From positions 35,618 to 99,617 of the forward strand of contig JAUCBJ010007167.1 in NCBI GenBank assembly GCA_032718475.1: DNA of 64,000 nt, written 5' to 3'. This DNA comes from Nemertoderma westbladi (Eukaryota > Xenacoelomorpha > Nemertodermatida > Nemertodermatidae). The notes beneath the pieces were generated by a model. That model saw only the letters and a program-made list of their open reading frames with translations, did not search any database and had not been told where the DNA came from. This document shows, piece after piece, positions 46,700 to 59,374 of the stretch; the first letter of the stretch is position 1, and every line of letters starts with the position of its first letter. A program made the position numbers and the translations under genes.

Positions 46700-47946
46700 G
46701 TTTCCGATTAATTCTCGGTGACTTCCAAATCCTGGAAAGCCTATTCAAGGCTGCCCATGCCTTTCCCTTACGTATTCGAAGGTCCTCACCTGACTTCCGT
46801 ATCGATGATCCCAGGTAACAGAAGTCGTCCACATGCTCAAGCATACCATCCTTTGAGCTTATGCTCATCCGATCGGAGACTTGCTGAGGACTTTCAAAGT
46901 TAACTGTCGAAATTTTGGTCTTTCTGGAGTTAATAAAAAGACCAACACTAGAAGCAGCATGTTCTAATGAGCTGATTTTCCGTTGGGCTCCCTCTAATGA
47001 TTCTGAGCGTACTCCTAAGTCATCAGCAAAGTCTAGATCAGTTAGGTACTTGGCAGGATTTCCTCGACTTCTGGAGCCAGTAGGTGGAGTTATCATCACC
47101 CCATCATCATTATGATGATCTAAGGACATGCGTAGAACATAGTCAACCACAATAATGAACAAGAATGGTGCTCCTTGGAGGACGCCCCATAACACTTCAA
47201 ATGGTTCTGTGTCACCGTCAACAGTAGACACAAATGTTGTCGAACCATCGTATACTGATCTGATTGCTGCAATAATTTCATCAGGAATCCCATATAATGA
47301 AAGTATGCTGAACATACGTGAGCGAGAGACTGAATCAAAGGCCTTGAAGAAGTCAACAAAAATAACAGCCAGATGCCTGTCTTTCTTTTTTGATAATTCT
47401 TCAATTATCCTTCTAAGTGCCAAAATAGGCTCCATGGTCCCACGACCTTTACGGAACCCATTCTGATTTCCACGGAGCAGTCTCTCAATGGGATCCCTGA
47501 TGCGATTTAATAGAATCCTATTGTATAGCTTTGCAGCAATCGAGATCAATGAGATTCCCCGACAAGAACCATAGAGTGTTAGGTTGCCCTTCTTGGGAAC
47601 TGGCACCAACTTATTTGTTTTCATTTCTTGTGGGACTCTTGTTGTTCGGTACATGTCTACTATGACGGGATAGATGAGCTTTTAACACTCAGGTATTTTA
47701 AATACCTCAGGGGGAACACCATCTACTCCACTGGCACGATTGGTCTTAATGTTCTTTGCAGCAGCCTTCACTTCTGCAAAGGAGATATCGCCAATGGGAA
47801 TATCTGGGAGTACAGACTCAGACACTTTTACTTCTATAAAGTTATCAGGCAATACCCTGTCATTATTGAGGAGCTTTTCAAAGTGGGCTTTCCAACCATT
47901 GAGGCGATCGGCTGGTGATTCAGCCTTAACCTTGATGGTTGGTTGG
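46700..47946 (-). pseudogene. LINE reverse transcriptase fragment (third copy)
   Basis: On the minus strand the reading passes LNGWKAHFEKLL (about 47905), NRASGVDGVP (about 47730), the reverse transcriptase motifs RGISLISI (about 47550), FVDFFKAFDSVSRSRM (about 47350), WGVLQGAPF (about 47185) and LDFADDLGV (about 47035), then DDFCYLGSSI (about 46820) and SRIWKSPRINRKL (about 46720). A TAA at about 47683 interrupts it. The segment downstream of 46700 (towards 46602) belongs to the piggyBac-like element. The catalytic Asp pair is present. It is the region missing from the copy at 25 kb. Confidence 0.87.
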
Positions 47947-47954
47947 CTTTTCCG

Positions 47955-49038
47955 GGTAATGGTGAAAAATATCGAGACTTGAAAAATATCGAGAGTAAAA
48001 ATAACGAGAGTAAAAATATCGAGAGTAAAAATAACGAGAGTAAAAATATCGAGAGTAAAAATAACGAGTGTTGAAAATTAACGTGATTAAAAAATATTAA
48101 TTGAAAAATATAGAGAGTAAAAATATCGAGTGTTGAAAAATATCGAGAGTAAAAATATCGAGTGTTGAAAAATATCGAGTGTTGAAAAATATCGAGTGTT
48201 GAAAAATATCGAGTGTTGAAAAATATCGAGAGTAAAAATATCGAGAGTAAAAATATCGAGTGTTGAAAAATATCGAGAGTGAAAATTTTGAGAGTAAAAA
48301 TATCGAGAGTAAAAATAACGAGTGTTGAAAATATCGAGTGTAGAAAAATATCGAGAGTAAAAATATTGCATTTTGCTTGAGCATTTTATTTATAGTTATG
48401 GCACAATATTGCAGTGCATGGGTTACAACAGTGCAAGTGAATGGCATTATGTAATACACCTTGGGTACCCATTTACCAGATTTATTATACTAGCTAGTTT
48501 TTGCTATTTTCTTAATAAATATTATAAAAGAAGTGCTAGCTATAAATTTTGACAAATATTATAAATATTGTTAAATATTATATTAGAACACATAGCACAC
48601 ATAAGCTACCAAATGTTGATAAATATTGTTGTTCTAGAACATTTTTAGTAAAAAAAATTATCATACAACCCTTATTTAAAAAAATTGTTACTATCGATAT
48701 TTTTACTCTCGATATTTTTCAACATTCTATATTTTTCAACACTCAATATTTTTACTCTCGATATTTTTCAACACTCGATATGTTTCAACACTCGTTATTT
48801 TTCAACACTCGATATTTTTCAACACTCGATATTTTTCAACACTCGATATTTTTCAACACTCGATATTTTTACTCTCGATATTTTTCAACACTCGATATTT
48901 TTACTCTCTATATTTTTCAACACTCGATATTTTTACTCTCGATATTTTTCAACACTCGTTATTTTTACTCTCGATATTTTTACCCTCGATCTTTTTACTC
49001 TCGATATTTTTCATGTCTCGATATTTTTCAATATAACC
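47955..49038. mobile_element. Foldback-type transposon with repeat-built inverted arms (1,084 bp)
   Basis: The ends GGTAATGGTGAAAAATATCG and, in reverse complement, GGTTATATTGAAAAATATCG are flanked by the 8-bp duplication CTTTTCCG (47947-47954 and 49039-49046). The left arm (to about 48369) is made of GAGAGTAAAAATATC and GAGTGTTGAAAAATATC units. The right arm (from about 48693) is the reverse complement of the same units in a different order. The 320-bp centre is AT-rich and non-coding. Every long frame across the arms is simple-repeat translation. Eight-base duplications fit hAT-type or similar transposases, which would have to act in trans. Confidence 0.87.
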
Positions 49039-49046
49039 CTTTTCCG

Positions 49047-50006
49047 CCCAGTAAGCAAATTGATCGATTTCCATGCCTGGGATGATTGCCTGCTGTTGTC
49101 AGCATCATTGATGGCATCAACCTGTTGGTTTATTAGATCCTGTAGATTAACAGAGTACTGCCTGTTCAGGGACCTAGATGCAGCCTTAACTGCATTCTTG
49201 GCCGCTGTAGTCTGTTTGAGTCGGGACTCTTTCTGCGCCTTATGAAGGTCATTTCGGCAGTTTCTGAATTTTGTTGTCAGTCCAGGGGGCCCTTTTCCTG
49301 TTTCGAGGGTATACAGGAACTGTTTCTGCAGCTGCTAACTTAACTGCTTCTGTAAAGGCAGTATAGCCCTCACAGTGATCTGCCGCCTCAGAGGCAAGAG
49401 CCTCATACCTGTTGCTCAGCTGTAGTGTGAAGCTGGATCTCACACTTGGCTGTTGCAACAGAGAGGACCAGTCATGCCGCGGCAAGGCAGATTTCGTTGT
49501 TCTGCCAGAACGCAGACTAAGTCTTACCTTGGCCACAATAAGGCGGTGATCACTGGAGAAGGGTCGAAGTGTAAATACATTACAGTCTTGTATAGAGCTC
49601 CTGTATTTCCTACGAAACAGAATATGGTCTATCTGGGACTTGTGACCACTGGGTCCACTATGAGTCCATATCTTTCCAGTTCGCTTCTTGAACTAGATTC
49701 CAGCCGAAAACAATCCGTTTCCAGAGATAAAATCCTGAAGATAGACAGAATTTCGGTTAACACTATTGCTATAGACCCAGGGCGATGTAGGTGATTGATG
49801 CAGACTTGCATTAAAGTCTCCCAGGAATGTTAAGAATGCATGCTGATCCACTCCATCAGTATCTGCTTGTAGATTGTGGTAGAAATTTTCCACCTCCTCT
49901 ACAGGGGCAACACCAGTTGGAGAGTAGCAAACAATCAGATCCGCCTTATGAAACTTCTTAGCCAGTCTTCCAGAACATGAGAAGTGGCAACGGATGATGC
50001 GGTTAG
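49047..50006 (-). pseudogene. LINE endonuclease (APE type) and linker fragment (third copy)
   Basis: On the minus strand the reading gives VIVCYSPTGVAPVEEVE-like sequence (about 49930), FLGDFNASL (about 49815) and FSSDHRLIVAKVRL (about 49545). These are the usual endonuclease motifs, including the Asp-His of the active site. A linker follows, ending SINLLTGRKS at the foldback insertion point (about 49060). Frame changes are present near 49760-49700 and 49290. Upstream sequence is replaced by element C at 50007. Confidence 0.82.
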
Positions 50007-51190
50007 TGTAAAAACTTTTGCGAAATTAGCCGGTTATTTTTACCGCAAAGTACTCTGTAGGTGTTTTAACGGACATCAAAAGCCGTTTCCTCACTGTACT
50101 GGTGTTTTAGTGGACATAAAAAGCCATTTCTTCTGTATGTGTACTTTAGCGGACATAACTAGCAATTCTATGTCGCAATACGCTAAAATCCTCTTGAAAC
50201 AGTGTAGTTACTATGACGACAGCTAACAGCTGATCTGTACACGTGTAGCTTTTCCTTGTTCTCTGTTGTTTCTTTGTTCGGTCAACCAATCAGAGCGATT
50301 CTCCTGTTATTAGTACAGAAACCTCTGGGAAATCGCGCAATGCATTATGGGTCAATGTTTACCTTTTTTCCTGAGCCCAGAACATCAGCTTTGGAATCTC
50401 TGTGTTTCAGGCTTTAGCCCAACATTAGTAGGCTTAATCATAGAAACGTATATCTGTTATCTTAACAAATCAATCATAACATAACTCACCTAATCATATT
50501 GTCAACTACAAACACCGCATTTTTACTGCTATTTACTGTCGGTTATTAATTATATCAGTTGATGGAATATTATTATATATGGATAATACCGATAAATAAT
50601 CATAAACCCCAATCTTCTTGATATACTGAAGGTAAGAGACCGGTTACATATAACAGTTGCGACTCACATTATAGTGGTTTTGGAGTGAATCTAATGCTAT
50701 TTCATAGGCACTACATGTGTTGGTTGCTGTTCTCTTTATATGTGACTAAAATTAGTGAAGGTCGGCAGATCAGTGTGCAGTATTATGCAGTAGTGTGTAT
50801 GATTGTGACTGATAACAAAGCATCTCCTAAAGAATGCGCTAAATACGTGAATCCATAGCCATCCCGTTGTGTCTAGTGTAAGTCATAACTCTGTTTACAT
50901 ATTTAGAGCGCCACGTCCTAAAGGAACTGTTAATATTTCCCGAAAGTGAATAATATTTGTCAGAGATTATATATTACGATCAGTCGAATAATACAGTAGG
51001 CCTACACCGCAATAAGGTTAGGCTTCCGAATCCAGTCTCCCGGGTATATCCAGCGGGTGAATGGTCGCGCATAGACTGGCTTCGGCTAATGTAGTGTATC
51101 AAATACTCGTCATAGGCTAAAGTCGATTTACAATCTAGAAGACATCCAAATTTGGCAGGTTAAACTGCTAAAGGTCTGAAAGCGCGAACA
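50007..51190 (+). repeat. 5' LTR of element C (1,184 bp)
   Basis: It begins TGTAAAAACTTTTGCG and ends GAAAGCGCGAACA, and matches the reverse complement of both element A LTRs throughout. No 3' partner is in the window. Confidence 0.92.
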
Positions 51191-53380
51191 ATAACAGATA
51201 TTGCTTCTTTATTGCAACGTAGGCAATAAAGCTGAAGTACCGGTCAACCGGTACCCAGTAGGCCTAACTACCTAACCACCCGAACCGGTACTTACAGCAG
51301 TACAGGTACAGCAGTATTATTTCGATTGTGATATTGTATACCGGTAGGCTGTTTAAGAGATTAGGGACTGTACAGTACACCCCTTGTTTCTTTTGGAGCT
51401 TATTTATTTCTGTCAGTTTTATTTATCTGTAAGTTAATATTGAGCAGAAGACGTGTAAGCCTGTTCAGATTGTACAGGTAATTTGTAGGCTGGACTGTTG
51501 TCTGACTGTTGTTAGGTCTGAAGAGATTGTGGTGTGTGTAGAGTGTATGTCCGATAAGTACTAGTTAGGAATGTAGGGGCTTCCAATGCTGTGAGGTAAA
51601 TCCCCTTGAAAGAATAAGTCGTACTACTCGGTTAGAACGCATACTAACTAACCATTTCGGAGTCTGCATATACTGTAATTTGTTTAGGCTTGATAGTAGC
51701 CTGCCAGCGTTTGGTCTGTATTTTGCTTGTGTAGTCTTTACAAGTAGCGTAATATTTCTTATTTAAATAATTTGTAGGCTGGATTGTTGTCTGGCTGTTG
51801 TTAGTTCTGAAGAAATCGCGGTGTGTGTAGAGTGTATGTCCGATAGAGTACTAGTTAGGAACGTAGGGGCTTCCAATGCTGTGAGGTAAATCCCCCTGAA
51901 AGAATAAGTCGTACTACTCGGTTAGAACGCATACTAACTAACCATTTCGGAGTCTGCATATACTGTAATTTGTTTAGGCTTGATAGTAGTCTGCCAGCGT
52001 TTGGTCTGTATTTTGTTTGAGTAGTCTGTACGCGTAGCTTAATATTTATTATTCAGAGTTTATGCGATTATTCGCAACATTCATACCCCAAGTTTATTCC
52101 TACAGTAATTGTGCTTGTTATATATACCGTTATAGTTAAACTAACCCCGGTACTACTTCAGGGCTGTTTGGCGTAGTTAAAGACTGAAGATTTAATGCTT
52201 CGGTCACTCCGGCAGATACCGTGGTTCTTTTAGCTGTTCAAGTATTTTAACTACTGATTATTTGTTGTACAAGTACTTGTACCTAATTTAGGGTTTAGTG
52301 TACAGTGCTTTCCGAAAGTAATTAGTGTGTAGGCAGTATATTTGTGTTGTAAAGTGGTTAATAGGCACGTTGGTTCTGGTAGACCGCGGTAATTAACCTC
52401 TAGGTAGGAACACTCCGTGATACATAACGTAGTACTTATAGCGCCACGGCTATAAGTCGTCAGACGGTGGTATTTTTCCTATCTGGACAACGCAGTATAT
52501 TTACTACTGCTTGTTATTTTCAAATACCGTAGTATCCTGTCCGTTGTAATAACCAGATATTCTAACCCTTTGTTAGACTGGTTTGTAAACTTCTTGTAAA
52601 ATTACCCTAAAAATTCGTACGTGTAATTTTTGTGTTTATTTAGAGATTGTAATCTCACCCCGAATTGTACGTAATTTGTAGTAATAAGTAACTTAGGCAA
52701 ATTAGAATTATTTGTTTTAGTGTCCAACAAGTAGCACTTCACTGAGAGCGTACAGCTTCTGTGTAGTGACTCTTTCCCAGAAATAATAACATTTATTTCG
52801 AATATTGACAAAAACCCATTAAAACGGGTATATATATTATAAATCAACTCAAACCGATTTATAAAATAGTAGGCCTGTCTTACAACAATTAGGTCTAAAT
52901 ATCAGTTGGACTACTGCTTAAATAACGGTAATAAAAGTAAGTGAAGTAACTAAGTAACCCTAAAAATTTCAGAAATTCAATTATTCTAAAATAATTGACA
53001 TACCGGTATTTACAATAGGCTTATTATATTTATTTCTATAAATTTAGGCTAAATTATATACCGGTATTCTGTAATTAATTCTAGTCCATAATTATACTTA
53101 TATATACTATAAGTGTAAGTTGCATACCGGTATTCACGATAGGCCTATTCTATATTTATATATATTTGCGCCGAAATTATATACCGGTATTCTGTGACAA
53201 ACCTAGTCTGTAATAATACTTATATATACTATAAGTATATACCGGTATTCTAATATATTATATATCACATTCCAAAGAGTAACGATATCGGTAATTAATT
53301 ACTAGGCTATCAGTGATACTGAATTACTAGACTAGCTTTAACTGTAATATAGCAGTAGGCATTCAACTATATAAACAAAC
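51191..53380 (+). other. 5' leader of element C
   Basis: This non-coding leader has the LTR-proximal hairpin (51208-51230), a GTACCGGTCAACCGGTAC palindrome (51236-51253), two 289-bp units (51485 and 51774) and the ACCGGTA array (about 53000-53250). The gag ATG follows at 53381. Confidence 0.82.
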
Positions 53381-56300
53381 ATGTCTGACACAAAGCAAAA
53401 CCTGTCAGACAGTCTCCTAGATACAACCATCTGTGACCCAGACAGGAGTGTGGAATGTGTGAGACCGAAGTTCAACTCACCTCCTACTGTAAGAAAGATC
53501 TTCCCTCCAGTAGTAATATCAGACCCTAGGCTAGTCCAACACCGTAGGTCTATCATAGGCACTCGAGCTCAAGTCAAGCGAAACCAAGAAGCAGCGGAAC
53601 AGCAGCAACATTCGAACCGAGAACGTATTTCTCAGCGGCCCGACAGCTCCAATAGTGCGGATACTGTAGAGCTGACACCCGAGCGCGGAGCAAAGATGGT
53701 AGATGTGGTTTATTCGGATTCCCTTCTCATCCTTCCTGCAGCAGTACTCACTAGGGTATTGATTGCGGTGGAGGAACACCAGATTGATTGGGCGAGAAGT
53801 AAGCGATCGACTAAGGATAGTTATGCGGGATACACAAGGGAAGAACTGAAGTCTATTGTCGAGTCGCAATGGAACTTCCCCGGACCCGGACTCCCGTTTG
53901 ACTTATCGGAAGCTGCCTGGGAAGACATACACAGGATGGGAGTGACAAAAGAAATCAGCGATCCAGCTGTGTGGAAGAGGTCAGCAGCAGGATACGTACA
54001 GGGATTCTTCAGCTCTATGGAGCGATTAGAGGAACAACTGTTTAGACAACCCCAAGGACCACAAGAGCAGGGAGAGCTGCTTTATCAAGTTCGAGAAAGA
54101 ACTCTACGAATCAGATTAATCCTATCGGCCTTTGAGGAAGCTTCGAAAAGAACCCAAGACACGTCGTTGCAAGTTGCCGTAAAGAATTTGTTTCAGCGAG
54201 TGAGTCTCAAAGTTCAAGGAACTGCACCGTGGAAATCTCAGTTAGCCGAGCGCTCAACCCATGGAGAATCAACGGACGCTACCTTTTCCCAAGTGGAAAG
54301 TGAAGTGACAGCAGAGAAACCGCATAAGAGGGATGCTATTGACATCTATCTGTCAGACTATCAACGTTTTGTAGGTGATGAAGAGTTGAGGAGAAGGCTG
54401 GATGGACTTAGCCCTAATAGTGAAGGAGCCAAGCTTGTGTTGGACGCAATCGATGCGGATATGATAGCTGCGAACCAAGCTAAATTTGATCAACGCCTCT
54501 GCATCGCTAGAGTCCAAGAAGAACAAGTAAAGAAAAAACGTATAGAAGACAGAAAGACAGCGGCAGTGGCAGCAGCAGTGGCAGCGGCAGAAGCGGAAAG
54601 AAAAGCGGCAGCGGCAGCGGCAGCGGCAGAAGCAGAAGCGGAAAGAAAGATGGTAGAAGTGGAAAGAAAGGCGGTAGAAGTGGAAAGAAAGGCGGCAGTA
54701 GCAGCGGCCGAAGCGGAAAGAAAGGCGGCAGTGGCAGCGGCAGAGGCATTGGCAGAAGCAGAACGGAGAGCGTCTGAAGAAACCACCCAACTAGAATTGG
54801 AAAACATTCAAGAGAATCAATACTGCATAAATAAACAGTTAACAGCTAGTCAAATGCAGATGATGAGTCGATCTACTCCCAAGAGACAGGGATATACATC
54901 ATCTGAGGAAGGCGATACCACTGATCCTGAAGGCGGAGGAAATAGATCTTGTCTAAGCAGACGTAGAAGAATGTCCCACCGTCAGAAATTGCCTGATTTG
55001 CCCCCAGCTGTTAGAAGGCAACTAGCTAGCACAGACTTAGGTAGTACAGAACCCACAGACCAAATAATTAAAATAGAAAGACTCCCTACTATAGTAGATG
55101 AACCTGAAATAATTAGGCCTGTTCTCGAAGCAACCCCTTCGGTGATAGAGACACCTGTACTCCCAGAACCTACCTCTAAATTCCCTTTGCATAGCACTAA
55201 ACTACCTGTGCCCAGCAGAACAGCCCATGAGACAGTTCCTGTTCTGGACTCCGAGCGAAATATCAATGATTTGTCGCCCGTTGTTCCCCGTCCACCCGCT
55301 ACAACGTTGGCGGCTCCCGCTTCGGCGGTCGAGTGGGTGGATGAGAGACGGTGGGGGATGGATCTCCTGCTCGGGCAGATGCAGGAGACTGTTAAGCAGT
55401 TCAAAGGCACAGTAAGGGAAAGTAGGTTAGAGTTGCAAGAAGTGCAGCAAAGTATCGCGTTAGAACGCGATAAATTAGTAAATACACAAAAGGGCATACC
55501 ACCACCCCCTGTAACAATATGTCAACCTGTTAGGTCTGAAGTATTTCATGCGCAAGGTGTGGAGCCTACACGCATCTATACTGCTAGCGAAGTGGAAACT
55601 CCTATAGTAAACCCTATTAAGGGTAATTATAAACCTGTTGACAATGATATTCCATATAGACTTGATAATAATCCGAGAAATTTATATACCGATAACTCGA
55701 TATTAAATAACACGATGGCCCAAGAAAGTTTTACGCGTCAAATGGCTAGAACCGAAGCCCGTCAAGCGGTAAAGGTGGGAGAGATCGTCAAGTTCAATGG
55801 AGATGAGATGAAATGGTTACCTTTTAATGAATATTACAAAGATAACATACAGAACTCTGTGCTATCTAACGGAGAGAAACTTAGATTCCTCATCGAGTGC
55901 TTGGAAGGATCTCCCAAGTTAATGGCGTTAAAGTTTATTGGACATCCAGATGGATTAAGACAAGTTTGGGATACCCTAAACATCAGGTATGGTAATAGGA
56001 ATAACATAGCTAGGTATTTGTATGCAAAATTGGTAGCGCCCCGAAAATTCATTAGCAGCGGGATTATAGAGTTTTCCGATGAGATTCAGGAGATCTGTAG
56101 ACAATTAGATTGGCTAGGTAAGTCTCATGAATATCAGAGTTCTATGGTTATTGGAGCCGTGGCCTCTACTTTACCGAAGGGTGGAGTAGGTACACGCTGG
56201 GATAAGAAAGTGTTATATATGATGGAACAACAACGACGAGACCCTACCATGGCTGATCTCATGTCATTCTTGGATGGAGAAGTGAATTTACAGCTCCTCA

Positions 56301-59300
56301 AGCAATCCAGAGAGAAGACACCGGAAAACAAGGTAAGTGAGAAACCCATTTCTAGGAGAAAAGTAACACCAGTGTGTTATACCGACGACGGCGAAAGCCA
56401 GGCTTCTCAAGAAGAAGACAGCGGGAAGGACACTGAAAGATCTTATTATGTCAACAAAACGCCTAAAGACGTAAGTAAATTCAAGTCTCGAACCAATGAC
56501 AGGAGAGAACAGGTAAGAAAAACCCCTCCTACGTCTCCTAAGAGAATTCAGGTAAGAAAGCCCGAAGAAAGAACGAGTGTGCACAACGTTACTCAAAATA
56601 AGGTAAGTAACATCAAACCGAAATGTGCGCTGTATGACGGGCCCCACCGTTTGAATGTGTGTGATGAATTCCTAAAGAAATCATTAACGGATAGACGGGA
56701 AGTCATGTGGGATAAGCGGTTGTGTTATAATTGCCTCAGACAAGGACACCAACGGCGAACCTGTTACTCCGACGCAAGGTGTGCAAAGTGCGGTGCGAAA
56801 CATCATATCTTGTTGCACAGTGAATTCGAGCGAAACAGCCCGAGTCAGGTAAGTGAGTCCGAACTACATGTCCAATTCAGTGATGTGAATGACACTGACC
56901 AAAGTTCTGAGATGGAAGGAATCTATACGGACGAATTCTCCGACGAAGACGAATCCTGTTACATGATAAATACCGCAGTGTATCGAGCACTTACGTATGA
57001 AAAGGACACCGACAGCGAGCTCACCCTAACTACTTCTGACAGACAACCATCTTGGAAAGCACCAACTTCCAATGTAGGAATCCGAGAATTTCCTGTAGTA
57101 CAGTTAAGTGTCCACGGACCTACAAGGAGTTATATAGTGAACGCCCTCCTTGACTCCGGTAGCACAGGAACATTCATCGACAAAGAACTAGCCGAAGACA
57201 TCTTTGCTGGACAACCCAAGTTCCGAACTAAGCTAAACATGTCAGGAATTATGCAGGTTTGGAAATCTACAGTAATAGCGGATTATTACGTAGGTGCGTT
57301 GTCCACCCCCCAGGATGAACTAGGAGAACACAGCATAAGGTCAGTAAAAATGGTAGCGATAAAGAACTTCGCTACCAAGTGGAACCTTATAACTGGGATG
57401 AGGACGCTTTCACCCAGCAGCTTGAAATACCTAGATTCAACACCGATTCTGGCAAAATCAAGTAAACCTATGTCAACTCATTCGTCCATCAGGACGAGTA
57501 GACTATAACGACGAACTGAATGACGTAATTGAACGTTATAATGCAAAAACTCGGGATGAACACGCCGTACGATTCTTTACTCAAGAGGCTGTAGAGCCCA
57601 ATTCCTACGATAAGGCCCTATCGGTAGAAGAAGAAAGAGCCAAGCAGATCCAAGAGACAACTACACGTTTTCTTAAAGATCAAGGTAGATATGAAATCGG
57701 TCTACCTTTCCGAAAGCGAGAACCAAAGTTCTTAAACAACAGACCCTTGGCGGATAAAAGAATTGCTCAACTACATCGATGCCTTACGGCAAATTCTTCA
57801 GCTAAAGAAATGTATCAGACGCAGTTGAAGAAATTTATTAACAAAGGATATGCGGAGCGAGTACCGGAAGAAACACCTATAACTGAGAGAACGTATTATT
57901 TAACACATCATTACGTTCCCAAACCCGGTAAACCTCATGAGGTACGAGTAGTATTTGACGGCTCCGCCCTCTACATGGGCCAATCCCTTAATTCCGAGTT
58001 GTTACCAGGACCCAACTTACTCCAATCCTTGTTGGGAATACTCTTAAGATTACGACAATATTTAATCGCTTTCACCTCCGATATAGAAGGCATGTTCTTA
58101 CAAGTCAAGGCGCTGGATAGGGATCGAGATAGCCTACGATTTCTGTGGTGGCCTGAAGGAGACCTCAACCAGAAACCGGTGGAGTATTGGATGACCATCC
58201 AGGCTTTTGGGATAATCTCGAGCCCTTCAAACGCCTGTTCAGTGGTGCGCACCACTGCTGATGACAACCGGGAAGCCTTCTCTAAAGAGGTGATCGACAA
58301 CATCAAACGGGATATATACATGGACGACAATTTAAAGTCCCTTCCATCAGTCGAAGAAGCCATTGCTGTCGCCAAAGGAACGGTAGAGTGCTTAAAAAGA
58401 GGTGGATTTCGGTTAACTAAATTCACCAGCAACTCCCGTGAGTTTCTGGAATCGATCCCGGTAGAAGATCGAGGAGCGAAAGACCTAGACCTAATCAAAT
58501 ATGATCTTCCAGAAACCAAGACACTCGGTTTGAAATGGGACACAGAGAGAGATATCCTGTTTTTCCAGCTAAAACAGCGAGATAATCCCGTTCGAACTAA
58601 ACGGATTTGTTTAAGTATCCTGAGCACTTATTTCGATCCATTGGGATTTATTAGCCCAGTTATATTGATTGCTCGGAGTTTAGTACAACAAATGTGGCTT
58701 GAAAACCACTCATGGGACGATCCACTCAAGGGAGAATTATTAAAGAAGTGGGTGAAATGGGAAGATTCTCTACCAGCCATCGAGAACTTTATAATTTCCC
58801 GTTCATATTTTGGTCATGTTCTCCCTACGTATTCCTATCAACTCCACGTGTTTGGAGACGCCAGCGATATGGGAATAGGTATAGTAGCCTACCTGAGAGT
58901 TGAAACTCCGGATGGAATCAAGGTCGCCTTGGTTACCTCTAAGGCGTTGATAAACAACAAGTTGAAAGTTCCTCGAGCAGAGTTAAAGGTGGCTCTATAC
59001 GCTACAGCCATCGGCCGGAATGTAACAGAACAGATCGATTATCCATTGGAGAAAACTGTCTATTGGACCGATGCTTTACTCGTGTTGGAGTATATAACCA
59101 ATGAAGTCTGTCAGTTCAGCGTCTTCGTTACCAACAGAGTAGCCATTATACTTAGTCGCACGAAGATGGATCAATGGAGACATTGCCCCGGAACGATTAA
59201 TCTAGCAGACATCGCCTCCAGGGGAGCAACTCCACAAGAACTGGTAGATACTCCGGACTGGTTAGGTGGACCCGACTTCCTGTACAAAGAAGAAGAAGAA

Positions 59301-59374
59301 TGGCCTCCTCATCTTACTACAGCAGAGATTAGACAGGCCAAGGGAGCGGAGAAATTCAAACCTAAAACTCGGGC
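53381..59374 (+). pseudogene. gag-pol: gag-pol of element C, frameshifted, internally deleted and 3'-truncated
   Basis: The ATG at 53381 starts MSDTKQNLSDSLLDTT. The frame is open for about 1,330 codons through the Gag coiled coil (54540-54780, expanded Ala/Glu/Arg repeats), the DUF1759-like core (about 55700-56060), zinc knuckles (56625-56820, with one CALC changed to CALY) and the protease with LLDSGSTGTF (about 57150). A small deletion near 57375 shifts the frame. A larger deletion near 57447 (about 340 bp relative to B) brings the pol frame back. Reverse transcriptase (YMDD near 58317) and RNase H (FGDASDMG near 58855) follow, uninterrupted until 59374. Foreign sequence begins there, within the stretch before the integrase. 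Consensus donor sequences occur at 56330, 56510, 56549, 56600 and 56846. Confidence 0.92.

Larger units (their letters stand above)
46700..50006 (-). mobile_element. Third LINE copy (minus), main part, carrying three insertions
   Basis: The copy reads on the minus strand from the endonuclease (50006 downward) through the reverse transcriptase to 46700 and continues at 26486. It hosts the foldback element at 47955-49038 and the piggyBac-like element at its 3' side, and it is cut at 50006 by the 5' LTR of element C. The rest of its 5' end should lie beyond element C and is not seen in the window. Confidence 0.9.
50007..59374 (+). mobile_element. BEL/Pao element C, 3'-truncated
   Basis: The element has a 5' LTR (50007-51190), leader and gag-pol, and ends abruptly inside pol at 59374. 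The left flank is GCGGTTAG within the LINE endonuclease. The plus-strand LINE copy shows the uninterrupted target (CTCTAACCGC at about 25722), so GTTAG is the expected duplication. The right end, integrase, second coding region and 3' LTR are absent. It is closer to A than to B in LTR and protein sequence. Confidence 0.9.

Noticed and set aside
48087-49245. Long reading frames with repeated DIFTLDIFQHS-like peptides on both strands
   Set aside because: They are translations of the short repeat units in the foldback arms. They read equally well on both strands and have no complex domain.
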